Made by a program: the position numbers and the translations under genes. Under the pieces are notes generated by a model. The model did not search any database. It was not told the DNA's origin and saw only the letters and a list, made by a program, of their open reading frames with translations. A stretch of DNA of 64,000 nt from Geminocystis sp. NIES-3708 (GTDB lineage: Bacteria; Cyanobacteriota; Cyanobacteriia; Cyanobacteriales; Cyanobacteriaceae), in NCBI RefSeq assembly GCF_001548095.1, contig NZ_AP014815.1:1611656-1675655 (forward strand), in the 5' to 3' direction. This document shows, piece by piece, positions 55,117-64,000 of this stretch. Position 1 is the first letter of the stretch. The number at the start of each line of letters is the position of its first letter.

Positions 55117-55530
55117 TTATTCTTCCTTGTTTTCTGATTGATTAGATTCTAGATTTGGTTCATCTACAGAAGATGACGTTAATGAAGAAGATTGAGTTTG
55201 GGTTAAACGCTCTAAAAGATGACGGCGGTGTTCCATATTAGATTGTTCGATATTTGTCTTTACCATTTCTGGTAAAAATTCCACAATTTGCTCTGCTAAA
55301 TCTTGTCTTACTGTAAGAATTCTTAATACTAACTCTTTGTTTTCTTTCATCAAATTATTGATATAGAAGTCACTATCTTGAACTTTTTTGCGATCGCTAT
55401 AATCACTAAGCCAAATAGCTTGTCCGGGGTTAGTTTCCGAGAGTTGTTCAATAATGACTCTTACGGCTTGATAAGTGAGATAACTTTGCAAAACCTTTGC
55501 CGTATCCTTAACGACTTGTTTATAAGTCAT
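55117..55530 (-). CDS. rbcX: RuBisCO assembly chaperone RbcX
   Basis: A 137-residue dimeric chaperone that binds the RbcL C-terminus (the EIKFEFDT-type tail present here). Features are KDTAKVLQSYLTYQAVRVII, a LSETNPGQAIWLSDYS loop and VQDSDFYINNLMKENKELVL. It lies between rbcL and rbcS as in most freshwater cyanobacteria; the acidic tail ESNQSENKEE is variable. Confidence 0.97.
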   Translation of the reverse strand: MTYKQVVKDTAKVLQSYLTYQAVRVIIEQLSETNPGQAIWLSDYSDRKKVQDSDFYINNLMKENKELVLRILTVRQDLAEQIVEFLPEMVKTNIEQSNMEHRRHLLERLTQTQSSSLTSSSVDEPNLESNQSENKEE

Positions 55531-55710
55531 AAATTTTAGTAAATATCAGTTTTCAGTTATCAGAATTTTAATAATAAGTACAATTACTCAATTAATAATT
55601 TCATTATTCTCTTTATCTTAAGAATTTTTGTTCATTAATTACTATTAATACTTATTTTTCCTGACTTCTGTACAGGCGTAATATATTACGCCCCTACTGA
55701 TTACTAAAAT

Positions 55711-57129
55711 TTAGAGAGTATCAACGGTGTCAAACTCGAACTTAATTTCTTTCCAAAGTTCAAGAGCCGCAGCTAACTCAGGACTCCAACGACCTGCTTC
55801 ACGAAGAACATCGTTACCTTCACGAGCTAAAGAACGACCTTCGTTACGAGCTTGAACACAGGCTTCTAAAGCTACACGGTTAGCGGTTGCACCAGGTGCA
55901 TTACCCCATGGGTGTCCTAAAGTACCACCACCGAATTGTAAACAAGAATCATCACCGAAGATTTCAACCAATGCGGGCATGTGCCATACGTGGATACCAC
56001 CAGAAGCAACAGGCATTACACCGGGTAAAGAAGCATAATCTTGGGTAAAGAATACACCACGAGAACGATCTTCTTCAACGTAATCTTCACGCATTAAGTC
56101 AACGAAACCTAAAGTTACAGCGCGATCACCTTCTAATTTACCGACAACAGTACCAGAGTGTAAATGATCACCACCAGATAGACGTAAACATTTAGCTAAA
56201 ACACGGAAGTGAATACCATGATTTTTCTGACGGTCAACTACTGCGTGCATTGCACGGTGAATGTGGAGTAATAAACCGTTATCACGACACCATCTTGCGA
56301 GGGTAGTGTTAGCAGTGAAACCACCAGTAAAGAAGTCGTGCATAATGATAGGAGTACCGATTTCTTTAGCGAATTCAGCACGTTTCATCATTTCTTCACA
56401 AGTACCTGCAGTAACGTTGAGGTAGTGACCCTTCATTTCATTGGTTTCAGCTTGTGCTTTGGAGATAGCTTCTTGTACAAATAAGAAACGATCACGCCAA
56501 CGCATGAAAGGCTGAGAGTTAATGTTTTCGTCATCTTTGGTGAAGTCTAAACCACCACGAAGACACTCATAAACTGCACGACCATAGTTTTTAGCTGATA
56601 AACCTAATTTAGGTTTAATGGTACAACCTAAGAGAGGACGACCATATTTGTTTAAAATGTCGCGTTCAACAGTAATACCGTGAGGAGGACCTTGATAAGT
56701 TTTGATTAAAGCAACAGGGAAACGAATATCTTCTAAACGTAATGCACGAAGAGCTTTGAATCCAAATACGTTACCAACTAAAGAGGTTAAAACGTTAGTG
56801 ATAGAACCTTCTTCAAATAAATCTAAAGGATAAGCAACAAATACGAAATATTGATTATCTTCGCCGGGTACAGGCTCAACGTTGTAACAACGACCTTTAT
56901 AACGATCTAAGTCGGTTAAACCATCGGTCCAAACAGTAGTCCAAGTACCAGTAGAGGACTCAGCTGCCACCGCCGCTGCACATTCTTCAGGGGGAACTCC
57001 GGGTTGAGGAGTCATTCTGAAACAGGCTAATAAATCAGTATCTTTAGGGGTATAGTCAGGGGTGTAATAAGTCAGGCGGTAGTCCTGTACACCAGCTTTA
57101 AATCCACCTTTGGATCCAGCTTGTACCAT
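55711..57129 (-). CDS. rbcL: RuBisCO large subunit, form IB
   Basis: A 472-residue CO2-fixing large subunit. The carbamylated Lys lies in [17 protein letters not shown], the catalytic Lys in TIKPKLGLS, and the flexible loop 6 in [12 protein letters not shown]. The tail [12 protein letters not shown] carries the RbcX-binding motif. A GGAGG site (TTTGGAGGAAAC) lies just before ATG 57129. First gene of the rbcLXS operon. Confidence 0.99.
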   Translation of the reverse strand: MVQAGSKGGFKAGVQDYRLTYYTPDYTPKDTDLLACFRMTPQPGVPPEECAAAVAAESSTGTWTTVWTDGLTDLDRYKGRCYNVEPVPGEDNQYFVFVAYPLDLFEEGSITNVLTSLVGNVFGFKALRALRLEDIRFPVALIKTYQGPPHGITVERDILNKYGRPLLGCTIKPKLGLSAKNYGRAVYECLRGGLDFTKDDENINSQPFMRWRDRFLFVQEAISKAQAETNEMKGHYLNVTAGTCEEMMKRAEFAKEIGTPIIMHDFFTGGFTANTTLARWCRDNGLLLHIHRAMHAVVDRQKNHGIHFRVLAKCLRLSGGDHLHSGTVVGKLEGDRAVTLGFVDLMREDYVEEDRSRGVFFTQDYASLPGVMPVASGGIHVWHMPALVEIFGDDSCLQFGGGTLGHPWGNAPGATANRVALEACVQARNEGRSLAREGNDVLREAGRWSPELAAALELWKEIKFEFDTVDTL

Positions 57130-57617
57130 TTGTCGTTTCCTCCAAATATATAAATTTTCTTTATGGCTTTATTTTTAATAACTTCTATAAACTGGAAGTT
57201 AGTTTTAAGCTTTTTACTTTTCGAGTTTCAATCTTATCATGAAGGGGATCAAGTTTTGCATAAAGAATAATTTTTTTTCGACTATTTTTGATTACTATTT
57301 TTTCTGATTTTTATTAACTTAACTAATGTTTATCCCTTTGACTTATCTATCTTCTTAAGGATATGGTAAGTGACCTATTTTTTGTTTTTACCATTAAAAC
57401 GTTACTTACTATATATTTCTTTACATATAGAAAAAAAAGATAATTTTATAAGTTATTATACTTATTTAAAAAACTTATATTAAGAGTTTACTTGTAAAAA
57501 TATTTTGGTAAAAAGAAAAAATCAACAAGAGGAAATCGTATTACTATTACTTATTAGGAAACTTCTTTCACAAGTCTATTGTTTAATCTCTTTTTTTTAG
57601 TAACAAAAGATTACATC
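57130..57617. other. rbcL leader and upstream region
   Basis: A long AT-rich stretch. It must hold the rbcL promoter but shows no clear protein-binding palindrome or ORF. Several T/A-rich runs (for example 57595-57600) occur. Confidence 0.4.
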
Positions 57618-58301
57618 TTAATTTTTTATTCCATCCATGATATAGATTTTGTTACCATTTAAACTGATAAGATGTTCAGCTACGTCGAGTGAATAAAAAT
57701 AAGTTTCATATCTTGCTAAAACTTCTTGTACACTCTTGAAATGTCTAACGTGACCTGTGGCTGGATAATTAGGCACGGTTCCATAAAAACGAGTTTCAGG
57801 ACGGATTTTTTGAATTATTTCAAGGTCTTTATCTACATGCTCTAGAACCTCGGTACAAAGAATAGCATCATAGTTATAAATATCAAACAAATCTGTCTCA
57901 AAAGCATCCGCAACTAAAAATTGTAAGTTTGGACAAAGTTTTTTGGCGTAGTCAACCCGTTTTGGGCTAAAGTCAAACCCCAAATAATTTGGTAATCCCT
58001 GATCAAACAAAAAAAGCCCCATTTGACCAGTTCCACAACCAACATCTAACAGAGAGTTAATTTTTTTTAGTCTTATGCGATCTGCAATAATTGACCATAA
58101 AGAATAATATCCTGATTGCGTATAATGTTTTCGTAAATAGTCTTGTTCTAAAAACTTTTCATCGTAAAACTCTGGAGGCTGTTCAGTACCGTACACCCAA
58201 GTAGGAGAAGAACGGAAGGACGGCATGATGTTTAATGGAGAATTTGCCAACAGTTTTTTGACAAAGGATTTTGATTTATTGAGAAAACTACTTGTTTTCA
58301 C
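57618..58301 (-). CDS. Class I SAM-dependent methyltransferase
   Basis: A 227-residue protein starting at GTG 58301. Motif I is INSLLDVGCGTGQMGLFLF at about residues 80-98, then YLGFDFSPKRVDYA, and YDAILCTEVLEHVDKDLEII. It resembles a methyltransf_11/23 type with a leading basic segment (KSKSFVKKLL). It is close to the transferase gene 58412 on the same strand, so a role in cell-surface glycan synthesis is possible. Confidence 0.82.
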   Translation of the reverse strand: MKTSSFLNKSKSFVKKLLANSPLNIMPSFRSSPTWVYGTEQPPEFYDEKFLEQDYLRKHYTQSGYYSLWSIIADRIRLKKINSLLDVGCGTGQMGLFLFDQGLPNYLGFDFSPKRVDYAKKLCPNLQFLVADAFETDLFDIYNYDAILCTEVLEHVDKDLEIIQKIRPETRFYGTVPNYPATGHVRHFKSVQEVLARYETYFYSLDVAEHLISLNGNKIYIMDGIKN

Positions 58302-58411
58302 TATTCCATAAGGGTTTGACTTGTGAGTTATTTTACATAATAGATCATTATTTGTGAATATGCAATTACTTTTTGAAATATAATTAAAATTTAATTAAAA
58401 AACAATGTAGA

Positions 58412-59497
58412 TTAATCATTAGTGTTTGCATCAACCTTACGATTACGCCAAACTTGCCAAGCCGTATAAATCAATAACATCGTTGCACCGAAAGCATATA
58501 CTCCTCCACTAGGAAATCCTGAAAAAACTAAGGCAAAACTACCTACCCAAAGAGTTAATGAATAAATAAATAAAACGGTTAAACGTTGAGAAATTCCTGC
58601 ATCTAAAAGACGATGATGTAAGTGACGTTTATCGGCTAAAAAAGGAGATTTTCCCTGCATGACACGGGATATAATTACCCAAGACATATCCAAAATCGGT
58701 ACAGCAAGAATAATATAAGGTAAAATCACAGCAGTAACGGCGGCAGTTTTCGCTAAACCAATCACCCCAACACCAGCTAACATAAAACCCATAAAATAAG
58801 CACCACCATCCCCCATAAAAATTTCAGCAGGATTAAAGTTATATTTTAAAAATCCTAGTGCTCCTCCAGCTAATGCAGCGGCTAATAATGCAGCGGCTGG
58901 TTGATTCATAAACAAACTAACTATTAACATAACGACTGCACCGATACCACACACCCCTGCGGCTAATCCATCTAAACCATCAATCCAATTGATAGCATTT
59001 ACCATTCCTACTAACCAAATAATAGTAATGGGAAGACTTAACCACCACATATTCAGGTTGATTAATTCACCAAAAGGAAGGGTAAAAAATTCAATTCTTA
59101 CTCCCTTATACCATGCAAAACCAGCAATGATCGATTGCATTATTAAACGAGAGGAAGGGGATAAGTTAAATAAATCATCTGCTAAACCAATAAAAAAGAA
59201 AAAAATAGCACCAATGGTTACACCCCAAATTTCTGCATCTTTTTCCGGAGATAATATGCCAAATCCTCCTAGCCACCATACCACTAATAAACCTGCGGTT
59301 GTTCCGGCAAAAATTGCTACCCCTCCAATGCGTACGATGGGTTTCCGATGTACTTTTCTGGCATCTGGTTTATCTACATGACCACTTCTTAAGCCAATAC
59401 TCTTGACTATTGGGGTGCTCCACAATACAACATTCATAGCAACAAGAAAGGCAATAAGATGGAATATTTCGTTGGCTTGGGATAATTCTCCAATCAT
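58412..59497 (-). CDS. WecA/MraY-family polyprenyl-phosphate sugar-1-phosphate transferase
   Basis: A 361-residue membrane protein with about ten helices. It has the family's cytoplasmic motifs: FIGLADDLFNLSPSSRL, AINWIDGLDGLAAGVCGIG (the catalytic Asp area), FMGDGGAYFMGFMLAGV and the HIHHR-like DKRHLHHRLLDAG. The latter fits WecA (GlcNAc-1-P transfer to undecaprenyl phosphate) better than MraY. It probably starts a surface polysaccharide or lipid-linked glycan. Confidence 0.9.
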   Translation of the reverse strand: MIGELSQANEIFHLIAFLVAMNVVLWSTPIVKSIGLRSGHVDKPDARKVHRKPIVRIGGVAIFAGTTAGLLVVWWLGGFGILSPEKDAEIWGVTIGAIFFFFIGLADDLFNLSPSSRLIMQSIIAGFAWYKGVRIEFFTLPFGELINLNMWWLSLPITIIWLVGMVNAINWIDGLDGLAAGVCGIGAVVMLIVSLFMNQPAAALLAAALAGGALGFLKYNFNPAEIFMGDGGAYFMGFMLAGVGVIGLAKTAAVTAVILPYIILAVPILDMSWVIISRVMQGKSPFLADKRHLHHRLLDAGISQRLTVLFIYSLTLWVGSFALVFSGFPSGGVYAFGATMLLIYTAWQVWRNRKVDANTND

Positions 59498-59754
59498 GTC
59501 TATTTTTGAGGGGTGAAAATGAAAATTCTAATTTAATAATAGCTTTATTAAGTAATATTAACTTGAGATGGTTATTGTTCAATGTTTTTTTTATCTTTAG
59601 AACTGTCAAGTATTAATTATTTGTAAGTAATATCGATTATTTTTTTATTTTCAACCCTTACACTTTCAATTGTGAATTTTATTTTTACAAAGCTCTTAAT
59701 AACAATAAGTTTAAACTCATTGCCTATATATAATTAATTTTGCCCAAGTAGTTA

Positions 59755-60596
59755 ATTACTGCTACTGAAGATAATATTTTTAAACTTGAATCTTTGAGTC
59801 AAATTACAGAAGAAACTTTATGGTTGGCTAAAAAATTAGAAAATAATCAATTAATGGCTCAATATTACGATAATTCTTTAAAAGAACATTAAAAAAATAT
59901 TTGCGAAAATTATCAAGGAATTATTTTTAATTTAACTGTTGGCGGAGTAATATGTTTAATCTTTCCGTTGTTGACAAATAAAAAAATGATCTCACTATTA
60001 TCGTTATTGATTTTGAGAATTAATCTGTGATTAGCTTATTAAAAGAACATCAAGCTAATATTGATAAATTAACTGAATTAATTGCTCATCAACTAGACTT
60101 AAAAGCAATGATTTATATTCATCTACAAAAAACTCCAAATATTAATATTCCCTCTATTATTAGGCATTGTTGTGTTTTATGGGTAGGTATTGGTTGTCAA
60201 AAAAATACTTCATTTTCCCTTATTGAATCTGCTGTCACTGAAGTTTTAAATAAGTATAACTTGGAACGAAAAGCCATCGCCTCTTTAGCTACCATTGATA
60301 TAAAAAGCAGTGAAGTGGGTATTTTAGCTTTAGCTGATAAGTGGCATCTACCTTTAAGCATTTTCACGGCTGAAGAATTAAATCAAATTTCTGTACCCAA
60401 TCCATCAGCTATAGTTAACCAAGAAGTTGGAACTCGTAGCATTGCAGAGGCTTCTGCTTTAAAAGCTGCTTTATCATTTAATTTCATCGAAAATCGATTA
60501 AAATCAGCTAATTTAATCGTCTCTAAACAAATTGTTCATCGAGAAGGCGAAAAAGGAGCTGTTACAGTTGCCATCGCCCAGTCGGCTTTAGAATAA
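59755..60596 (+). pseudogene. cbiG: cbiG-like cobalamin gene, broken
   Basis: The DNA reads as CbiG (cobalt-precorrin-5A hydrolase type) in pieces. First ITATEDNIFKLESLSQITEE to a stop at 59890 (KEH-stop), then the same frame ENYQGIIFNLTVGGVICLIF and PLLTNKK. After the A7 run at 59981-59987 the frame slips; DLTIIVIDFEN is followed by TAA at 60022, then VISLLKEHQANIDKLTELIA continues openly to the end (CbiG C domain, VGIGCQKNTSFSLIESAV, QEVGTRSIAEASAL). At least two stops and one frameshift, so it is not functional as one protein; the open 3' part (60027-60596, 189 codons) might still be translated. Confidence 0.75.
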
Positions 60597-60830
60597 GAAT
60601 ATAACTATTATGAGGGAAATAATATCTCATCGGCTATTGATGACTCCGAAAAGATACTTGAGAAGCTTGAATTTGAGATAAAAAACTCATAAAAACGAGA
60701 GTAGCAAAAAAGAAAATAAATATTATAAAAAGCATTGCTAATTGACGATTCTTCATTACCAATCTTTAGTAAAATAAAATTATTCCCTTACCGACTATAC
60801 TAAAATAAGGAAAATTACACTATAAAAATT

Positions 60831-61751
60831 GTGCAGCTTGAACAAGTAATTATTGCCTATAAAGCAGGGGATAAAAATAGTAAAAAGTGGGCGGAAAGAT
60901 GTGCTAAGGAATTAGAAGTCCGTAAATGTAAGGTATTATTAGGTCCTAGTGGCATAAAAGATAATCCTTATCCTGTCTTTTTAGCTTCTGCTACCCAAAA
61001 AATTGATTTAGGGATTATTTTAGGTGGTGATGGTACTATTTTAGCCGCTGCTCGTCATTTATCCCCCGAAAGAATACCTATTTTAGCGGTGAATGTGGGG
61101 GGACATTTGGGCTTTTTAACTGAACCTTTTTCCTTATTTCAAGACACAGAAAATCTTTGGCATCGTCTCGAAAATGATTTCTATGCGGTAGAAAGACGCA
61201 TGATGTTAGAAGCTCAAATTTGGGAAAGAAACAAAAAAGATATTGAACCTGTTAGCGATCGCTTTTTCTGCTTAAATGAGATGTGCGTTAAACCAGCCTG
61301 TTTAGATCGAATGCCCACTGCTATGCTTGAAATGGAGGTAGATGGAGAAGTAGTTGATCAATATCATGGAGATGGTTTAATTGTCTCTACTCCCACAGGC
61401 TCAACTTGTTATACTGCATCAGCTAATGGTCCTATTATACACCCTGGAATGAGTGCTATTGCGGTTACGCCCATATGTCCTTTAAGTTTATCCAGTCGCC
61501 CTTTATTATTACCTCCTCGCTCTGTTGTAAGTATTTGGACATTAGGAGATTATGAATTAAATAATAAATTATGGATGGATGGAGTGTTAGCAACTTCAAT
61601 ATGGCCAGGGCAGTGGGTAAGTATACAAATGGCAGATTGTCAAGCCCAATTTATTATCTTGAGAGAATCCCATTCTTTTTATAAAACCCTACGAGAAAAA
61701 CTACAATGGGCTGGTGCAAGAATTTATCATGAAAACAACCATCGAAATTAA
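60831..61751 (+). CDS. nadK: NAD kinase
   Basis: A 306-residue NADP-forming kinase starting with GTG 60831. Motifs are IILGGDGTILAAARHLSPE (GGDG), NVGGHLGFLTEP, FCLNEMCVKPACLDRM and TPTGSTCYTASANGPIIHPG. The start QLEQVIIAYKAGDKNSKKWA matches the second cyanobacterial NadK type. It follows the cbiG remnant by 234 bases. Confidence 0.93.
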   Translation: MQLEQVIIAYKAGDKNSKKWAERCAKELEVRKCKVLLGPSGIKDNPYPVFLASATQKIDLGIILGGDGTILAAARHLSPERIPILAVNVGGHLGFLTEPFSLFQDTENLWHRLENDFYAVERRMMLEAQIWERNKKDIEPVSDRFFCLNEMCVKPACLDRMPTAMLEMEVDGEVVDQYHGDGLIVSTPTGSTCYTASANGPIIHPGMSAIAVTPICPLSLSSRPLLLPPRSVVSIWTLGDYELNNKLWMDGVLATSIWPGQWVSIQMADCQAQFIILRESHSFYKTLREKLQWAGARIYHENNHRN

Positions 61752-61800
61752 TTAGGATTTACTGAAAAAGTCGAAAATTTCAAACACTACCAAGATTATT

Positions 61801-62820
61801 TTAAACTAAAGAATAAATTTTGCCATCAATCAGAATACGACTGATACCCTTAGCCTGTAAAAATGATGAGGTTTTTTGTAAAATTCTGCCATCTGGCACT
61901 TTTATCACTTTTCCTTTACGATCACAAAATCGTTTAGCGACTCGATGATTATCAAATACTGGTAAAGTGCGTTGTTGAGTTTCTTGTCCGGGTATTTTAC
62001 CTAAATCAGCAAATTCTCTCAAGGGTTTAGTAATTAATTCTGAATAACGATCAATCACAAGATAACAAACTTTAGGAAAATTTGCTTTTGCTAAAGGTAA
62101 GACTTGTAATAGTTCAGAGGTAATATGTTTTTTTGTGATGGGTTGAATTTCATCTTCATCATCTTCATCATCCTCATCATCTTCATCATCCTCATCTTCC
62201 ATATCCTCACCAAACATTGCGGCTAAAGCATTAACGGATTCGAGATTATCTTCTTCGTCTAATTCTCCTTCTTCTTCTATTTGTGTATCGTCAATTATAT
62301 TTTCTTCTTCAAATGGAGGTGTAACGACTTCTTCTGGTTCAAATAAAATATTATTTGATTCTTTATCTGTTTTTGGACTGTTTTTTATGATAGGTTTATT
62401 AATATTAATGGAAACTTCTGAGATGGAATCTTCTTGAACACAAACCTCTAAAATAAGGTTTTCTTCTTCTTGTATAACAGTTTCTTCTACAGGAGGAATT
62501 TCCGATGTCGGATTAATACTTACCTGTGTTTCAGGAATAATCTCTGATAATAATGTTTGTGTTTCTACTTCTGTTGTTGAGTTTAAGTTTAATTGTGCTT
62601 GATTTTCTGTTTCCCCCGAGCCTCTGGTAGTACGAGCAAGACGTTTTTCTTGTATCAAATCTTCATATTCTAAATCCGATAAACTGATTTTGAGAAAACG
62701 ACTAACTGTAGAACTACTCACCCCAAAACGTACCGCTAAAGTTGAAGTAGTTTCTTCTGTGTTGCGATATAGTTCTAAGATTTCTTGGCGATCGCCATCA
62801 GACAATTTTCTCGGACTCAT
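61801..62820 (-). CDS. HTH protein with a long acidic repeat region
   Basis: A 339-residue protein from ATG 62820 (MSPRKLSDGDRQEILELYRN). Residues about 5-50 are a homeodomain-like HTH (TSTLAVRFGVSSSTVSRFLK). The middle is very acidic and ends in a DED repeat, encoded by five 9-bp units (62152-62196). The C-terminal third (LPLAKANFPKVCYLVIDRYS, IKVPDGRILQKTSSFLQAKG) may be a separate domain. Often annotated as a transposase-like DNA-binding protein, but no catalytic residues are seen. Target unknown. Confidence 0.78.
   Translation of the reverse strand: MSPRKLSDGDRQEILELYRNTEETTSTLAVRFGVSSSTVSRFLKISLSDLEYEDLIQEKRLARTTRGSGETENQAQLNLNSTTEVETQTLLSEIIPETQVSINPTSEIPPVEETVIQEEENLILEVCVQEDSISEVSININKPIIKNSPKTDKESNNILFEPEEVVTPPFEEENIIDDTQIEEEGELDEEDNLESVNALAAMFGEDMEDEDDEDDEDDEDDEDEIQPITKKHITSELLQVLPLAKANFPKVCYLVIDRYSELITKPLREFADLGKIPGQETQQRTLPVFDNHRVAKRFCDRKGKVIKVPDGRILQKTSSFLQAKGISRILIDGKIYSLV
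62152..62196 (-). repeat. 9-bp coding microsatellite (ATCYTCATC)5
   Basis: Five in-frame units, ATCTTCATC or ATCCTCATC, encoding Asp/Glu runs. Gain or loss of units would change length without frameshift. Confidence 0.85.
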
Positions 62821-63032
62821 AATCTCAACCTTACTCGTTAATGTAGTCAAACTCAAACTAATCTAGCCATTATTAATGTGACTTATGTTAGTGCTATTTG
62901 TCAAGAATAGCTCAAATAAGAGTATCACTATCAGCTAATTTTAATGTACATTGCTTATTAGTATATTTAATCTGAACCTCAGATAAAGTGACCTAATTGC
63001 ATTATCTCAAATAAAATTTATTTCTCTTACTT

Positions 63033-64000
63033 ATGTCTATCTTGCGTTTTAATCCTGCATTATTAGTTTTAGCCGATGGTACATCTTATGAAGGCTATGC
63101 TTTTGGTGCAAAAGGTACAACTTTCGGAGAAGTCGTTTTCAACACAGGCATGACAGGTTATCAAGAAGTCATGACAGATCCTAGTTATTCTGGTCAAATA
63201 GTTACTTTTACTTATCCTGAATTAGGTAATACGGGTGTCAACTCTGAAGATGAAGAATCTGCGAAACCTCATATCAAAGGAGTTATTGCCCGTAACATTA
63301 CAGAAAAACCGAGTAACTGGCGATCAACTCAATCATTACCAGACTATTTAAAACAACATAACATTGTAGGAATTTATGGCATCGACACTCGTGATTTAAC
63401 TCGTCGTTTACGCTCATCAGGAGCAATGAATGGGGTGATTTCTAGTGAAATACTAGATCCTGACCAATTACTCGTTCAACTTCAAGCAGTACCTTCTATG
63501 GCAGGTTTAAACCTTGTTCAAGAGATTAGTACAAAAGAAATTTATGAATGGACAGAACCCACCTCCACAGAATGGGAATTTAGTCATCGTACTAATTTAG
63601 AAGAAGAAAAATTCACCGTTGTCGCTATTGATTTTGGAGTTAAACGTAATATTTTACGTCGTTTAGCTAGTTATGGTTGTAAAGTGGTTGTTGTTCCTGC
63701 CAACACTCCTCCTGAAGACATCCTTAAATATAATCCTGATGGTATTTTTCTGTCTAATGGACCTGGAGATCCCTCTGCTGTGGCAGAAGGTATCGAAACG
63801 GCAAAAGCTTTATTAGAAGCAAAAAAACCAACTTTTGGTATTTGTATGGGGCATCAAATTCTCGGTTTATCATTAGGAGCGGAAACTTTTAAATTAAAAT
63901 TTGGTCATCGAGGTTTAAATCAACCTTGTGGGTTAAAACAAAAAGTAGAAATAACCAGTCAAAATCACGGTTTTGCCGTTACAGAAGAATCTTTAGGTGC
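63033..64000 (+). CDS. carA: Carbamoyl-phosphate synthase small subunit (partial, cut by window end)
   Basis: A frame of 322 codons continuing past the window. The N-terminal domain starts [20 protein letters not shown] with [20 protein letters not shown]. The glutaminase domain has [19 protein letters not shown] and the nucleophile Cys in [18 protein letters not shown], then the HRGLNQP and SQNHGFAV segments. CarA provides ammonia from glutamine for CarB, for arginine and pyrimidine synthesis. Confidence 0.97.
   Translation, partial: MSILRFNPALLVLADGTSYEGYAFGAKGTTFGEVVFNTGMTGYQEVMTDPSYSGQIVTFTYPELGNTGVNSEDEESAKPHIKGVIARNITEKPSNWRSTQSLPDYLKQHNIVGIYGIDTRDLTRRLRSSGAMNGVISSEILDPDQLLVQLQAVPSMAGLNLVQEISTKEIYEWTEPTSTEWEFSHRTNLEEEKFTVVAIDFGVKRNILRRLASYGCKVVVVPANTPPEDILKYNPDGIFLSNGPGDPSAVAEGIETAKALLEAKKPTFGICMGHQILGLSLGAETFKLKFGHRGLNQPCGLKQKVEITSQNHGFAVTEESLG

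Noticed and set aside
59370-59609. Minus-strand open frame over the start of the WecA/MraY-type gene
   Set aside because: It overlaps the transferase start, is basic and low-complexity, and lacks a ribosome site.

Overview
The window is chromosomal DNA of a phycoerythrin-containing cyanobacterium. The evidence is a cytochrome b6f pair (petB, petD), form I RuBisCO (rbcL-rbcX-rbcS), C-phycoerythrin subunits with their linkers, bilin lyases and bilin reductases, and scattered GCGATCGC (HIP1) octamers. The sequence is very AT-rich (about one third G+C by eye). A Geminocystis-like unicellular cyanobacterium with type 2 chromatic acclimation fits best, but that genus call is an inference.

Layout. 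1-13.3 kb: a glycosylation region with four TPR + SPINDLY-type (GT41) glycosyltransferase genes, a GT4 glycosyltransferase, two methyltransferases and a hicBA toxin-antitoxin pair whose hicA looks frameshifted. 13.6-15.1 kb: petB-petD with a clear terminator. 15.4-24 kb: DUF29, two FkbM-type methyltransferases, mazEF, an M20 amidohydrolase, a pentapeptide protein, rsmD, a 2H-phosphoesterase-like protein and a DUF985 cupin. 24-45 kb: a phycoerythrin island with two cpeR paralogues, three rod linkers, cpeB-cpeA-cpeZ-cpeY, cpeF, cpeS, cpeT, another CpcS-like lyase, pebA-pebB, and the green/red photosensor pair ccaR/ccaS flanking a linker-cpeR unit that carries a tandem CcaR G-box. An intact IS982-family element (6-bp target duplication) sits inside the island. 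45-64 kb: housekeeping and photosynthesis genes (Vipp1/IM30, an FlvA-type flavodiiron protein, YchF, lipid kinase, acetolactate synthase, YbhN-like membrane protein, rbcLXS, a WecA/MraY-type transferase, NAD kinase, an acidic HTH protein, carA) plus a cbiG cobalamin pseudogene.

How the genes work together. CcaS (GAF with the chromophore Cys) and CcaR should switch on the linker-cpeR unit in green light. CpeR would then activate the remaining phycoerythrin genes, PebA/PebB make phycoerythrobilin, and CpeY/CpeZ, CpeF, CpeS and CpeT load it on CpeA Cys82/139 and CpeB Cys50/61/82/167. The GT41 genes share a TPR-like module and a 511-bp tract of near-identity between two copies, which points to recent gene conversion. 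No tRNA, rRNA or CRISPR array was recognised.
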